From Gordonia sp. ABSL11-1 (GTDB taxonomy: Bacteria > Actinomycetota > Actinomycetes > Mycobacteriales > Mycobacteriaceae), in NCBI RefSeq assembly GCF_030315685.1, contig NZ_JASXSI010000004.1, positions 1 through 64,000 on the forward strand: 64,000 bases of DNA. Direction: 5' to 3'. The position numbers and the translations under genes were made by a program. Positions 24,567-32,972 of the stretch are shown one piece after another. Position 1 is the first letter of the stretch. Each line of letters starts with the position of its first letter. The notes beneath the pieces are model-generated. The model ran no database searches. It saw only the letters and a list, made by a program, of their open reading frames with translations, and had not been told where the DNA came from.

Positions 24567-25466
24567 TCAGAACGTGGCGGACGGATTGAGCGGCGACCCT
24601 GCACACCGACGCGATCACCAGCGGCGCCGCCGTCAGCAGAAACTCGCTGCGGCCGAACCGGTCGACGACCTGCACCAGCCTGTCCAACGCGAGCCACTCC
24701 AGGAATGTGAGTCCGATGCGCGCCAGACCGAGTCGATGCAAGGGCAGGTCGAGGTCGGGGTCCCCGCTCGGGAGTCGTTCGATGCAATCGCCGCCGAAGA
24801 TCGCGGCATCCCGTTCCCGCAGCCACAGCACTGCTGACGTGTCGAGCCCTGCCCGACATCGGGGTGCAGCGTCCGGGTGCGCGGACAGGCGCGCATCGAG
24901 TCCGACGTGCACGATCAGCGCGTCTCCCGACTCGACGGTGAGTCCCGCTGCTTGCTCCGCACGATCGAGATCGTCTGCGGTGACGAACTCGGTGGGATCG
25001 AGCCACTCGACACCACGCAACTGCGCGATGTCGAGCAGGACTCCGCACGTGAAGATCCCGCCTCTCGTCGCTGCGACCCAAAGACGCCTCAGACCTTCTG
25101 GACCGAGAACGGTGTCGTCTCGGCGACCGTTGTACGCCATCCCACGGAGATGACAGTGCCCCAACGCGTCGAGATGGGTGCCCCATCCGTGGATGTCGAG
25201 CGTGATCTGGTCGACGACTGCATCGGCAACCGCCGGTTCCGAGTCGATCGTGTGCTCCACCAGAAGGTCACTCCGCTGTGTCAGAGGCAGACTCATCTCG
25301 GACGCGAGAGTACCGACACACCCTCCCGGATCAGACGCGCCGCTCGTCGTCGTACCGTCGCGGTGATGAGATTCAGGGTGCCGCGCTCATCGTCGAAATC
25401 CCAGCGTCCTGCGTTGTTGCACCTCGACTCGAGTGCCCGCAGACGTTGGCTGACGTGATCATTCAC
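24567..25466 (-). pseudogene. Cyclase-family (kynurenine formamidase-like) gene with two frameshifts
   Basis: From the GTG at 25466 (preceded by GGAGAGGCGAGAAC) the N-terminus reads RWDFDDERGTLNLITATVRR, typical of the cyclase family. A shift near 25312 is needed to join it to SLPLTQRSDLLVEH and the metal-binding HGWGTHLDALGHCHLRG. A second shift near 24600 restores the expected ending GSPLNPSATF and a stop at 24567. The repaired product would be about 299 aa, the usual length. Family members are metal-dependent hydrolases related to kynurenine formamidase. It lies 59 bases after the DJ-1-type gene on the same strand. Confidence 0.8.
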
Positions 25467-25525
25467 GTTCTCGCCTCTCCCATATCACCGTGCTTCTCGG
25501 TCGAGACGTCGGTAGACCGCCTACG

Positions 25526-26140
25526 CTAGCGATTGGCGAACACGTCATGGTCCGGATCGGTCTGCGGTTCGAACTCGATGACTTCAGCGGCGTGCTGTGC
25601 GAGTTCGGCACCGACGAGGTCGGCGATCAAGGCCGCTGTCATGTCGATGCCCGCAGCAACGCCCGACGACGTCCAACGGTCACGATCCTGCACCCATCGG
25701 GCACGACGCTCCCAGCTCACCGATTTGCCGTACCGGGTCACGCGGTCGAATGACCTCTTGTTCGACGTCGCTCGATAACCGTCGAGGAGTCCGGCGGCGG
25801 CGAGGATCGCCGAACCGGTGCACACCGACGTCACCAGGTTCGCGTCGACGACGTAGGTGCGCAACTGCTCGAGGAATCCGGCGTCGTCGACCATCCTGAG
25901 CCATCCGATCCCACCGGGGACCATCACGATGTCCACGTCCGCATCGGAGGCGAAACCCTCGGGCGCCTCGACTCGTGTTCCCTGAGAACTCGCGATCAAC
26001 CCGGCCTCGGCGGCGACCATCGTGACTTCGAAATGCTGATCCAGCACACCCAGGATCTCGACGGGTCCGAAGACGTCGAGGAGTTCGAAGCCCTCGTACA
26101 TCACGACGGACACTCTGCGCCTGGCCGAGGTCTCGGACAT
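25526..26140 (-). CDS. DJ-1/PfpI-superfamily protein
   Basis: A 204-aa class-I glutamine amidotransferase-like protein. It contains VSVVMYEGFELLDVFGPVEI at the start, VDIVMVPGGIG in the middle and the nucleophile elbow SVCTGSAILAAAGLLDG with Cys107. RWVQDRDRWTSSGVAAGIDM then follows, as in isonitrile hydratase/InhA-type relatives and the N-terminal domain of GATase-AraC regulators. The glutamate near residue 16 that orients the cysteine is present. No AraC DNA-binding domain is attached. It could hydrate an isonitrile or act on glyoxal-type compounds; the substrate is unknown. It is upstream of the broken cyclase gene on the same strand. Confidence 0.85.
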   Translation of the reverse strand: MSETSARRRVSVVMYEGFELLDVFGPVEILGVLDQHFEVTMVAAEAGLIASSQGTRVEAPEGFASDADVDIVMVPGGIGWLRMVDDAGFLEQLRTYVVDANLVTSVCTGSAILAAAGLLDGYRATSNKRSFDRVTRYGKSVSWERRARWVQDRDRWTSSGVAAGIDMTAALIADLVGAELAQHAAEVIEFEPQTDPDHDVFANR

Positions 26141-26215
26141 CGGGACTCCCTTCGCCGCCTCAGCCCCCGCTCGACAGGATCGATGATCAGGGTTGCAGAG
26201 TTTCAGTCTGCCGCA

Positions 26216-27366
26216 TCATGCCCGGGCGAAGGTGCCGCCGTACTCCTCGATGTCGATGGTGTCAGCGGTGACGGCCTTGTGGCCGTTGTACACCTCGCGG
26301 TCGACCTCGTCTTCGGCATTCGCGAGGAACATCGCCACCACAGGGAACGCACCCGGCACGGTGATTGTGCCCATGTTCACCAGGATCGCCAGACACATGC
26401 CGAGCACAATGGCGCCGACATTCAATTGCACGTCGCCGGCCTGTGCCAGGAACATCACCACGATCATGCAGTTGAGAACAGCGCCGTACGAACCCAATGT
26501 GAGACCCACCGACAGGGTGAAGTTGGCGATCTTCTGACGCCCACCTACCTTCTCCACCGTGTTCTTCAGCGCAGTCGGAAAGGTGACCGCGGAGCTCGTG
26601 GCGGTGACGGCGATCGCTGTCTGTTCGGCGAGCTTCGACGGCAGTTTCCACGGGCTGAGTCGCGTGCGGACGGTCGCACCACGACGAACAGGACGAGAAA
26701 CACCGATCAGCGTGGTGCCGAGATACTTCAACGCAGTGGTGACGACGCCGAACCCGACGTCACTGGCCAGCGAACTGAGCAGGCAGAAGACGCCGATCGG
26801 TCCCATGTACATGACCAGAGGGATCATCGTCAGGACGATCTGCTGGATCTGATCCACGAACGACAACACGCTGTCGTTCCCGGTCTGGTGATGTGCTGTC
26901 GCAGGGCGATACCGAACAGTAGGGAGAAGATGATGATCGGCACCATCGTCGCGCTCGCCATGGCCTCGAAGACGTTCTTGGACACGAACTCCAGCAGGGT
27001 GACCTGCCAACCGAGCGCCGCATCGGCTTCTGACTCGAGCTCCGAGTCGAGTTGGCCAGTGAACACCATGCCCAACCCGGGCTCGATGAGGGCGCTCAGT
27101 CCGTACGCGAGAAGTGCTGCAATGACCGAGAATCCGATCATCCACTTGAAGGTCCGGAACGCGATCCACCCGGTCTCCGATCCGGTGGCAACGATCACCG
27201 ACGCCATCGCCAGCGGGACGATCGACATCTGGATCCATCGGATGAACATGTCGCCGATGAACTGGAGATTGGCTGTCCACTCGCCGACGGCGAGACCGAA
27301 GATCACCCCGGCGACCGCCGCCACACCGATCTGGGCGGCCGGACTCTTCAGAATCGTCCAACTCAT
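26216..27366 (-). pseudogene. Dicarboxylate/amino acid:cation symporter (DAACS) with frameshifts
   Basis: The start MSWTILKSPAAQIGVAAVAG and the segments MFIRWIQMSIVPLAMASVIV and MASATMVPIIIFSLLFGIAL show a glutamate/dicarboxylate symporter. Near 26893 a shift is needed to continue with HHQTGNDSVLSFVDQIQQIV. A second, compensated shift is likely near 26640-26710: the present frame reads SRPVRRGATVRTR where the other frame reads a hydrophobic VFLVLFVVVRPSAR. The C-terminal part, with TATSSAVTFPTALKNTVEKV and NMGTITVPGAFPVVAMFLAN (the transport core), is intact. The total would be about 380 aa. The gene is inactive or the sequence has indel errors. Confidence 0.75.
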
Positions 27367-27563
27367 GTGTTTCGTCGCTTCCGTCGGTTCGCAATTCCGG
27401 CGAAACGGTATGCGACGCGCGCTACCCCGCCCGTGGCCTCGACGTTTGTGTCGCGATACCCCCGCCGTGTCCGAGGAGTGCGGGAATGGGCCGCCGTGCG
27501 CGTGTTCAATCAAGCGGACTAGGGTTCTGTTTAGACCTGCTGAGAATGAGGAAGGACGACGCG

Positions 27564-28082
27564 ATGTCTGATGACAACTCCAAGCGGACGAAGGCGCTCG
27601 ACGTGGGACTGCTGACGCTGCGCACTGCGGTCGGCGCCACGTTGTTCGCGCACGGTACTCAGAAGCTCGCGGGCTGGTTCAACGGCCCGGGTATCGACGG
27701 CACCGCTGCCGGCATGGAGAAGATGGGCTTCCGTCCCGCCAAGCTGTCGGCGGTCACGGCCGGCGTCAGCGAAGCCGCAGGCGGACTGGTCGCGCTGGGT
27801 GCAGGCACCCGTCTCGCCTCGGCGGCCGGTGCTGCGGCCATGCTCGCCGCAGCCGACGTCCACCGACCCAACGGCTTCTTCTCGCAGAACGGCGGGCTGG
27901 AGTTCCCGGCCGTACTGGGCGTGGCGTCGGCGGCCCTGGCGCTGACCGGACCCGGCCGGTACTCGGTGGACGGACTCATCGGCCATCGTCTCGAGCAGGA
28001 GCGCGTGGGCGTGCTGGCCCTGGCCGCCGCGACCATCGGCGCAGCGGGTGTGCTCTACAAGCGGAAGAGCCCGACGGCGTAG
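27564..28082 (+). CDS. DoxX-family membrane protein
   Basis: A 172-aa protein with four helices in the DoxX pattern. It begins DVGLLTLRTAVGATLFAHG, QKLAGWFNGPGIDGTAAGME and KMGFRPAKLSAVTAGVSEAA. A helix then ends GAAAMLAAADVHRPNGFFSQ, followed by the usual FPAVLGVASAALALTGPGRY and SVDGLIG. DoxX relatives include thiosulfate:quinone oxidoreductase subunits and stress-related membrane proteins. In mycobacteria DoxX works with SodA and SseA, but neither is found here. AGGAAGGA lies upstream of the ATG. The gene starts after a 197-base gap behind the broken symporter and looks intact. Confidence 0.85.
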   Translation: MSDDNSKRTKALDVGLLTLRTAVGATLFAHGTQKLAGWFNGPGIDGTAAGMEKMGFRPAKLSAVTAGVSEAAGGLVALGAGTRLASAAGAAAMLAAADVHRPNGFFSQNGGLEFPAVLGVASAALALTGPGRYSVDGLIGHRLEQERVGVLALAAATIGAAGVLYKRKSPTA

Positions 28083-28144
28083 GAATGGGACGTCGGAGCG
28101 CGGGTCGGGCGGGCCCGGGCCGCCGGGGCCGTCCCGGAATTACG

Positions 28145-28297
28145 CCCTCGAAAAGCGCCCGTGCAGCCGACTCCACCCGGAAATGCGCCCAGCGGTTTGG
28201 CGTTGTCCCAGGTCAACGCTGACCCTCGGCATCCACACACTCATGGCGGGCGCTTTTCGGGGGCGGTTTGCCGGACCGCCGGGCGCTTTCGGGGGGG
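28145..28297. repeat. Four copies of a short GC-rich motif, two in each orientation
   Basis: The motif CC(C/G)GAAA(A/T)GCGCCC, or close variants, occurs on the plus strand at about 28147-28160 and 28177-28190. It occurs on the minus strand at about 28248-28263 and 28281-28297. Between the last two is a 6-bp stem GGCGGT/ACCGCC (28262-28280). The arrangement is direct-direct-inverted-inverted in a 257-base gap between convergent genes. It may act as a bidirectional terminator or be a REP-like intergenic element. Confidence 0.6.
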
Positions 28298-28339
28298 CGG
28301 ATTCCGGGCCGTCGAACATTCTTCGGGGTTCTCTGCCGC

Positions 28340-29452
28340 TTAATCGACCGGCCGGAAGTCGACGTCGAGTTGCTGACCGTCGTCGTCCAGGTAAGCGAGC
28401 AACCGGGGCGGCACGTACGTCTTGTCCTTTCCGGCACGTCGCACCGCACACGAGGCGACATACTCCGACGGGACGTCGGTCTCGCCGATCGGACGGTTCA
28501 GCGGCTTGAGCACGCGATAGAACCCCTTCCGCGATTCCTCCAGCGCCGCATAAGCGTTGGTGGCCTGCAGGAGGAACTCGAACGGATTCAGGGCAATCAG
28601 AGGTGAAGTCGACGATCCCGTTGGGGAACCTCCACCGGGCGCCCCGTTTCGAAACCAGAGGCCGTGATCCGCGGCCTTCGTCATCATCCACACGAGCGGG
28701 ATGTCGCTGATCGGCGTGTTCGCGTATCCGCCGCCGACGTTGCAGTGGACTCCGGGGAACCACACCTGCTCCACGACCTGATCTTTCGCATCTGGATTGG
28801 TCTGCCACAGCGTCGGCTCGAACGGTCCTCGCTTCTCGTCGATGGCCAGAGCCTGGTAGGCCGCTGTGACGGCCGGGCCGAGCTTGGTGTTGTGAAACGA
28901 CCATCGCCTGTTGATCCACTTGATCACCGGGGTTTTGCCGAACGGGATGCCGAGTGACCCGACGGTGTCCCAGACGCCGATGAGGCGGATGGTCACGTCA
29001 TCGTGAGAGTACTTCCGACGGAACTCTCTGGCGAGATCGCCGTCAGGCTTCTTCTCGTCGGCGCGGTCGCGGTACAACTCGAAGGCCTCGTCGATCCGGG
29101 CCTGGTTCTCGCGCTTCACAATTCCGGCGTTACCGATGAACCCGCCCAGGCTACGCGCGGTGTAGGCGCCCCGGCTGAAACCGAACAGGAAGATCTCGTC
29201 ACCCGGTTCGTAGGAGGCGACCAGTTCGGCATATCCCGTCTTCACGTTCTTGGACAAGCCCAGCCCGAGCGCACCACCCCGAATCTTCTCCCAATGACCC
29301 GTCCCCACCCCGGCGATGTAGAACTTCCTCTGCTCGACTCCCTCGTCGTCGACGTCGGCGATCGCCTCGTACAGCTTGACCACGTTCGTCGGGTTCTTCT
29401 GTCCGAACACATTCCACGTGCCGTCACAACAGACGATCAACTTCTTTGCCAT
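28340..29452 (-). CDS. DUF2235 alpha/beta-hydrolase (Tle1-like phospholipase domain)
   Basis: A 370-aa protein of the DUF2235 family, an alpha/beta hydrolase domain also found in Tle1 type VI phospholipase effectors. The start KKLIVCCDGTWNVFGQKNPT is followed by the nucleophile elbow GFSRGAYTAR (Ser93), the IGVWDTVGSLGIPFG Asp region and PGVHCNVGGGY with the likely catalytic His. No signal peptide or type VI adaptor is present, so it is probably cytosolic. Physiological role unknown; lipid or ester hydrolysis is inferred. The ATG at 29452 was preferred to a longer reading because MAKKLIVCCDG is the family start. It stands alone on the minus strand. Confidence 0.85.
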   Translation of the reverse strand: MAKKLIVCCDGTWNVFGQKNPTNVVKLYEAIADVDDEGVEQRKFYIAGVGTGHWEKIRGGALGLGLSKNVKTGYAELVASYEPGDEIFLFGFSRGAYTARSLGGFIGNAGIVKRENQARIDEAFELYRDRADEKKPDGDLAREFRRKYSHDDVTIRLIGVWDTVGSLGIPFGKTPVIKWINRRWSFHNTKLGPAVTAAYQALAIDEKRGPFEPTLWQTNPDAKDQVVEQVWFPGVHCNVGGGYANTPISDIPLVWMMTKAADHGLWFRNGAPGGGSPTGSSTSPLIALNPFEFLLQATNAYAALEESRKGFYRVLKPLNRPIGETDVPSEYVASCAVRRAGKDKTYVPPRLLAYLDDDGQQLDVDFRPVD

Positions 29453-29645
29453 CGCCACACCCGACTTCCTCAACCACCTCATGGTTCTGCTACCGAATCT
29501 TACGGCGGGGGCGTGGACGGCCGCGTCGAGCGATCGACGGACCACGGGAGACGCCATCACCACGCTGAGCGCCACCGGTGTGTGGCGTAACGTCTCGGGT
29601 GGTCGAGACGACGAGCACGATAGAGGTCACCAAACAGGGGTCGTT

Positions 29646-30026
29646 ATGTCAGGTGCGGTAGTTTCCAGAATGCGGGTCACTGCATGCGTTGTCGCGGTGG
29701 TCGTGGCTGGCTTGTTGGCCGGTGCCGGCAACTCTTACGCAGGTACCGACAAGTGCCACGTCCGCTGGGATCCCCTGGGCGCCTCCGCGACATGTCACGA
29801 TACTGGTGCTCCCGCGGGCAGGGAGTACGTACTGGTCGTCGAGTGTTGGGGCTTACACGGGATTCCCAATCGATTCCCGCTCTACGCCGTCGGGCCCTAC
29901 TCGCAGTCCAGTCGATGGTTTGTCCCGACCGGACGGGCGTCGGGGAACTGCAGCTCCAGTTGGGGCGCGCCGTCGCTGAATGTCGGCGTCGTGACAGGTG
30001 CCCACGTCGAAATCTACCGACAGTAG
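29646..30026 (+). CDS. Secreted cysteine-containing protein, 126 aa, unknown function
   Basis: The signal peptide (MRVTACVVAVVVAGLLAGAG, cleaved after SYA) starts either at ATG 29646 or at the in-frame ATG 29670. The mature part of about 90 residues has four cysteines (KCHVRW, ATCHDTG, VECWGLHG, GNCSSSWG), enough for two disulfides. It also has several tryptophans. The aromatic and glycine-rich sequence suggests a small beta-sheet domain exposed on the cell surface or secreted. GGGG is five bases before the ATG. No family is recognised. It is a single gene pointing away from the DUF2235 gene. Confidence 0.7.
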   Translation: MSGAVVSRMRVTACVVAVVVAGLLAGAGNSYAGTDKCHVRWDPLGASATCHDTGAPAGREYVLVVECWGLHGIPNRFPLYAVGPYSQSSRWFVPTGRASGNCSSSWGAPSLNVGVVTGAHVEIYRQ

Positions 30027-30447
30027 CCCACCGCGATACGCGCGTATCTTCGCGTCGTTCGTCCCATTCTGTCACCCGTAGGAGATCCACGTCCCGTCGA
30101 CCTCCGAGTCCGTCTTGGTGCCCGGTGAATGTGAGGCGCGGATGGGGCGGACTGCGTCGGCTGATGAGCGAAGCAGCGGACGCGGCGTCCTACCCGGGAC
30201 CGGTGCCACCACCGCTCGAATCGAACGGAAAGGTCGGTCCGCGCGTGCCATCGGGATTGCGGGGGGGCGATCGACGAGTACGTGCTCGTCTCACGACCGA
30301 ACACGCGACGGCGCCATGCTGCGAACCGAGCACGGAAGCCGCGGGACATGTCGCGGACCAGGGATCGGTCCTTCACGCAACGTAATGGTCCATGGCGGAC
30401 CTTATCTCCGCTCATCAGACACCAGATGCATTTCGGGAGAGAGAACC
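30027..30447. other. Gene-free region, possible decayed ORF
   Basis: 421 bases with no convincing intact gene. A stretch from ATG 30163 reads EAADAASYPGPVPPPLESNG and then loses coding character at a run of seven G (30259-30265). The +1 frame after that run reads AIDEYVLVSRPNTRRRHAAN. This could be a small frameshifted gene. Evidence is weak. Confidence 0.35.
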
Positions 30448-31353
30448 TCACCACGGCTCGGTGCAGTCCTCACACAACCGGCCGATGCGCGCGATCGGCC
30501 GGTTGTCACGGTTCTTCACCCACATCGCGATCCCGTCGACGACCGTCGGGACGAGGATGTCCCAGCCTGCCGACGGCCAGTCGATCCAGGCGTTGCCGGT
30601 GAGGTCTCCCTGCACCTCGTCAGCGAGATGGGCCGTCGCACGCGCGGTCGACAGGTCGACGCTCTCGGGGTTCACGGTCATGAGGTCACCGCTCCAGCCC
30701 CGCAGGCCGTGCCGCCGTAGCTGCACTTTCACACCGCCGAACTCGGTGATCAGTACTTCCCACGTGTGATCGGCGACGTCGGGCAACGGCTTCTTACGCA
30801 CCCAACACCGGAGATCGTGCTCGACTGCAGCCACCGCGGACGACCAGTTCGACGGCAACTCGGACGGACCCAGCCACAGGCCGGTGCCCCACCGTCGGGT
30901 CCAACTGGCCACGACCCGGAACGGATAGTCGCTGGTCATCGGGTAGTCGGAATCGAGCGCAGGCGCCTCGCGGAGATCGCCGACGCGTGTGCGGACGTCC
31001 CCCTTGACCCACATGGCGACACCATCGACGAGGGCAACGCTCATGAACCCACCGTCGTCGGCCCACGGCCAGGCCACGTGCGCCCGCGCGACCTGGTCCT
31101 GAACGAGGTCGGCGATGCAGAGCAGTATTGTCTCCACGTCATCGTCGACGCGCGGGCATCCACCGGTCACACCGAAGCCCGACCCCTCGCGCCAGGCGAT
31201 CGTGACATCGCTGAGGAGCACGACCACCCCGCTGTCATCGTCGTACTCCCCCACCCAGTCGATGCGTTCGATGTACCCGCTGTACTGCCGCACATGCAGG
31301 TCGCGACCCAGCCGATCCAGTGCGTCCGACCAGGTCTCCGGCACGTCGGACAT
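30448..31353 (-). CDS. Hypothetical protein with an internal duplication
   Basis: A 301-aa protein starting MSDVPETWSDALDRLGRDLH; the ATG at 31353 was chosen because codon quality and composition drop upstream. It is rich in Trp and Asp. Two similar segments recur: HVAWPWADDGGFMSVALVDG-VAMWVKG (about residues 80-107) and NAWIDWPSAGWDILVPTVVDG-IAMWVKN (about 260-288). These imply an internal repeat of a small domain. It has no signal peptide or membrane helix, so it is probably cytosolic. Family not recognised. Its first 119 bases overlap the 3' end of the amino-acid permease reading, which suggests a rearranged junction. Confidence 0.65.
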   Translation of the reverse strand: MSDVPETWSDALDRLGRDLHVRQYSGYIERIDWVGEYDDDSGVVVLLSDVTIAWREGSGFGVTGGCPRVDDDVETILLCIADLVQDQVARAHVAWPWADDGGFMSVALVDGVAMWVKGDVRTRVGDLREAPALDSDYPMTSDYPFRVVASWTRRWGTGLWLGPSELPSNWSSAVAAVEHDLRCWVRKKPLPDVADHTWEVLITEFGGVKVQLRRHGLRGWSGDLMTVNPESVDLSTARATAHLADEVQGDLTGNAWIDWPSAGWDILVPTVVDGIAMWVKNRDNRPIARIGRLCEDCTEPW

Positions 31354-32803
31354 CGATACCTCGATCCCACGCCGCGGCATCCAGGCCGCCGTCAACACGC
31401 GCTCCCTGCGGGAAGAATCGAACATCGTCATCGACAAAGGATGGCACCCCGCGACGCACATCGGCGAGCCAATTTGTCGGTGCCGCGACGTAGAGTCGCG
31501 ACTGCGCGGACGAGAAGTTGATGCGGTACAGCCAGATCGGAGTCGCGATCACCACCAGCAGGTAGCTGATCAGGAATCCCCAGTTGGCGACGTAGGCGCC
31601 GTACACGTCGAAGACGAGCCGACCCGCCGAGCTGAAGGTCGCCACGACAGCGAACACCAGTGCGGCGGCGCCGACCACGAGAATGCCCACCCACGGGGTG
31701 CGGTAGCGCGGATGAACACGTGTGAGCGCCGCAGGCAACGCACCCTCGTGGGCGAGGGTGAACAGGGATCGGGCCGCCGACGTCGTCACCGCGGTGACGA
31801 AGACGATGAACGCGATCGCAACCGCCGCACTGACAACCGAGTTGATCCAGGAGACACCGGTCTCGTCGGCGAGCTGCGGCAGCACTGCCTTGTCGCCGTC
31901 GATTCCGTCGAAGTGCAGCACCTGCGGGTACGTGGCCAGGAGGTAGAGCACGCCGATGATCAACACCACTCGGAGCAGAGCACGCGCGATGGTGCGATGC
32001 GCGTCGCGCGCCTCGGCACCCAGCGAGGCGACACTCTCGAAGCCCGCATATGACCCGACGGCGGTCACCGCGGCCACGAACGTAGAGCTGTTGCCCAGGT
32101 TGGACAGACTCCACTGCTCACCGTCGATGTGAAAACCGTAGGCCACATAGGACGCCACGATGATGACCGCGATGGAGATGAGTGCCAGCACTTCAAAGGC
32201 GAGTTCGTACTTCGCGGCCAGCGTCGCGCCGCGCAACGGCAGATACACCGCCACGCCGACGACGATCACCACGAGCAACAGTTTGAACCACGTCGCCTCG
32301 CTGCCCAACCCGATCTCGAAGAGGAAAGAATCGACGTAGAGCACGCCGCCGAGAGCGCCGGTCGTGGCGAATCCGATGTACCCCAACAGCAGGCTGACAC
32401 CGGCGACGAACGCGAACCCGGGACCGAGCCCATTGCCGGTGTAGGTGCCCAGCGACCCGCTCGACACCGTGCGCTGCGCCTGGAATCCGATGGTGAGGGC
32501 GATCAGCAGGACGATGACGAGGCCGACGATCGCCGCCCACGCCGCGCCTTTGCCCGCCGCGGTGTACAGCGCGAACGGCACCCCGGCGATCGCGACGCTG
32601 GGCGCCGCGGCGGCGAGCCCTTGCGCGAAGACGCCCCACGAACCGAGAGCGTTCTCTTTCAATCCGGTGGACTCCGCCGAGATGATGTCGCGGCCGCCGA
32701 CCGACAACGTCCGCGCGGTCTCCGTCGCACCGGCGTCCGCAGCCGCGGTGTTCACCCGGTCTGAGCCTGATGGTGATGGTGAAGTCTCCGCCGATGCGGT
32801 CAT
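31235..32803 (-). CDS. APC-family amino-acid permease, probably C-terminally truncated
   Basis: The ATG at 32803 follows GAAAGCAGGGAGTC. The N-terminal tail is about 55 residues, then APC helices begin: WGVFAQGLAAAAPSVAIAGV, AAWAAIVGLVIVLLIALTIG, FVAGVSLLLGYIGFATTGAL and further segments to FLISYLLVVIATPIWLYRIN. That is about ten helices, whereas the family normally has twelve. After PIWLYRIN the reading turns into DDDVRFFPQGARVDGGLDAA and other hydrophilic sequence overlapping the next gene in another frame. This suggests that the last two helices were lost in a deletion. The substrate is probably an amino acid or polyamine. Confidence 0.75.
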   Translation of the reverse strand: MTASAETSPSPSGSDRVNTAAADAGATETARTLSVGGRDIISAESTGLKENALGSWGVFAQGLAAAAPSVAIAGVPFALYTAAGKGAAWAAIVGLVIVLLIALTIGFQAQRTVSSGSLGTYTGNGLGPGFAFVAGVSLLLGYIGFATTGALGGVLYVDSFLFEIGLGSEATWFKLLLVVIVVGVAVYLPLRGATLAAKYELAFEVLALISIAVIIVASYVAYGFHIDGEQWSLSNLGNSSTFVAAVTAVGSYAGFESVASLGAEARDAHRTIARALLRVVLIIGVLYLLATYPQVLHFDGIDGDKAVLPQLADETGVSWINSVVSAAVAIAFIVFVTAVTTSAARSLFTLAHEGALPAALTRVHPRYRTPWVGILVVGAAALVFAVVATFSSAGRLVFDVYGAYVANWGFLISYLLVVIATPIWLYRINFSSAQSRLYVAAPTNWLADVRRGVPSFVDDDVRFFPQGARVDGGLDAAAWDRGIDVRRAGDLVGRTGSAGSRPACAAVQRVHRTHRLGGGVRR

Positions 32804-32972
32804 GACTCCCTGCTTTCTCCGGGAACCATCGATGCCCGGACACGTTGATGTGCAACGCTTCCGACGCATGGATCGTGTTCGAATGGTGTGGAATCCCGAG
32901 TATGGCCGGACCCGGCTGCCGACGAACGCGTTGCGCGCGGGAAGGTTCTATCTGTCCGAATTCCGACGACGC

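Noticed and set aside
26033..27571. Long plus-strand frame across the symporter region
   Set aside because: His/Arg-rich, no motifs; the minus strand encodes recognisable symporter segments in spite of frameshifts.
28083..28339. CRISPR-like array in the repeat-rich gap
   Set aside because: Units are short, in both orientations and unevenly spaced; no spacers or cas genes.
30163..30400. Small gene starting MSEAADAASYPGPVPPPL
   Set aside because: No ribosome binding site, coding character is lost at a 7-G run, and no family resemblance; mentioned only as a possible decayed ORF.
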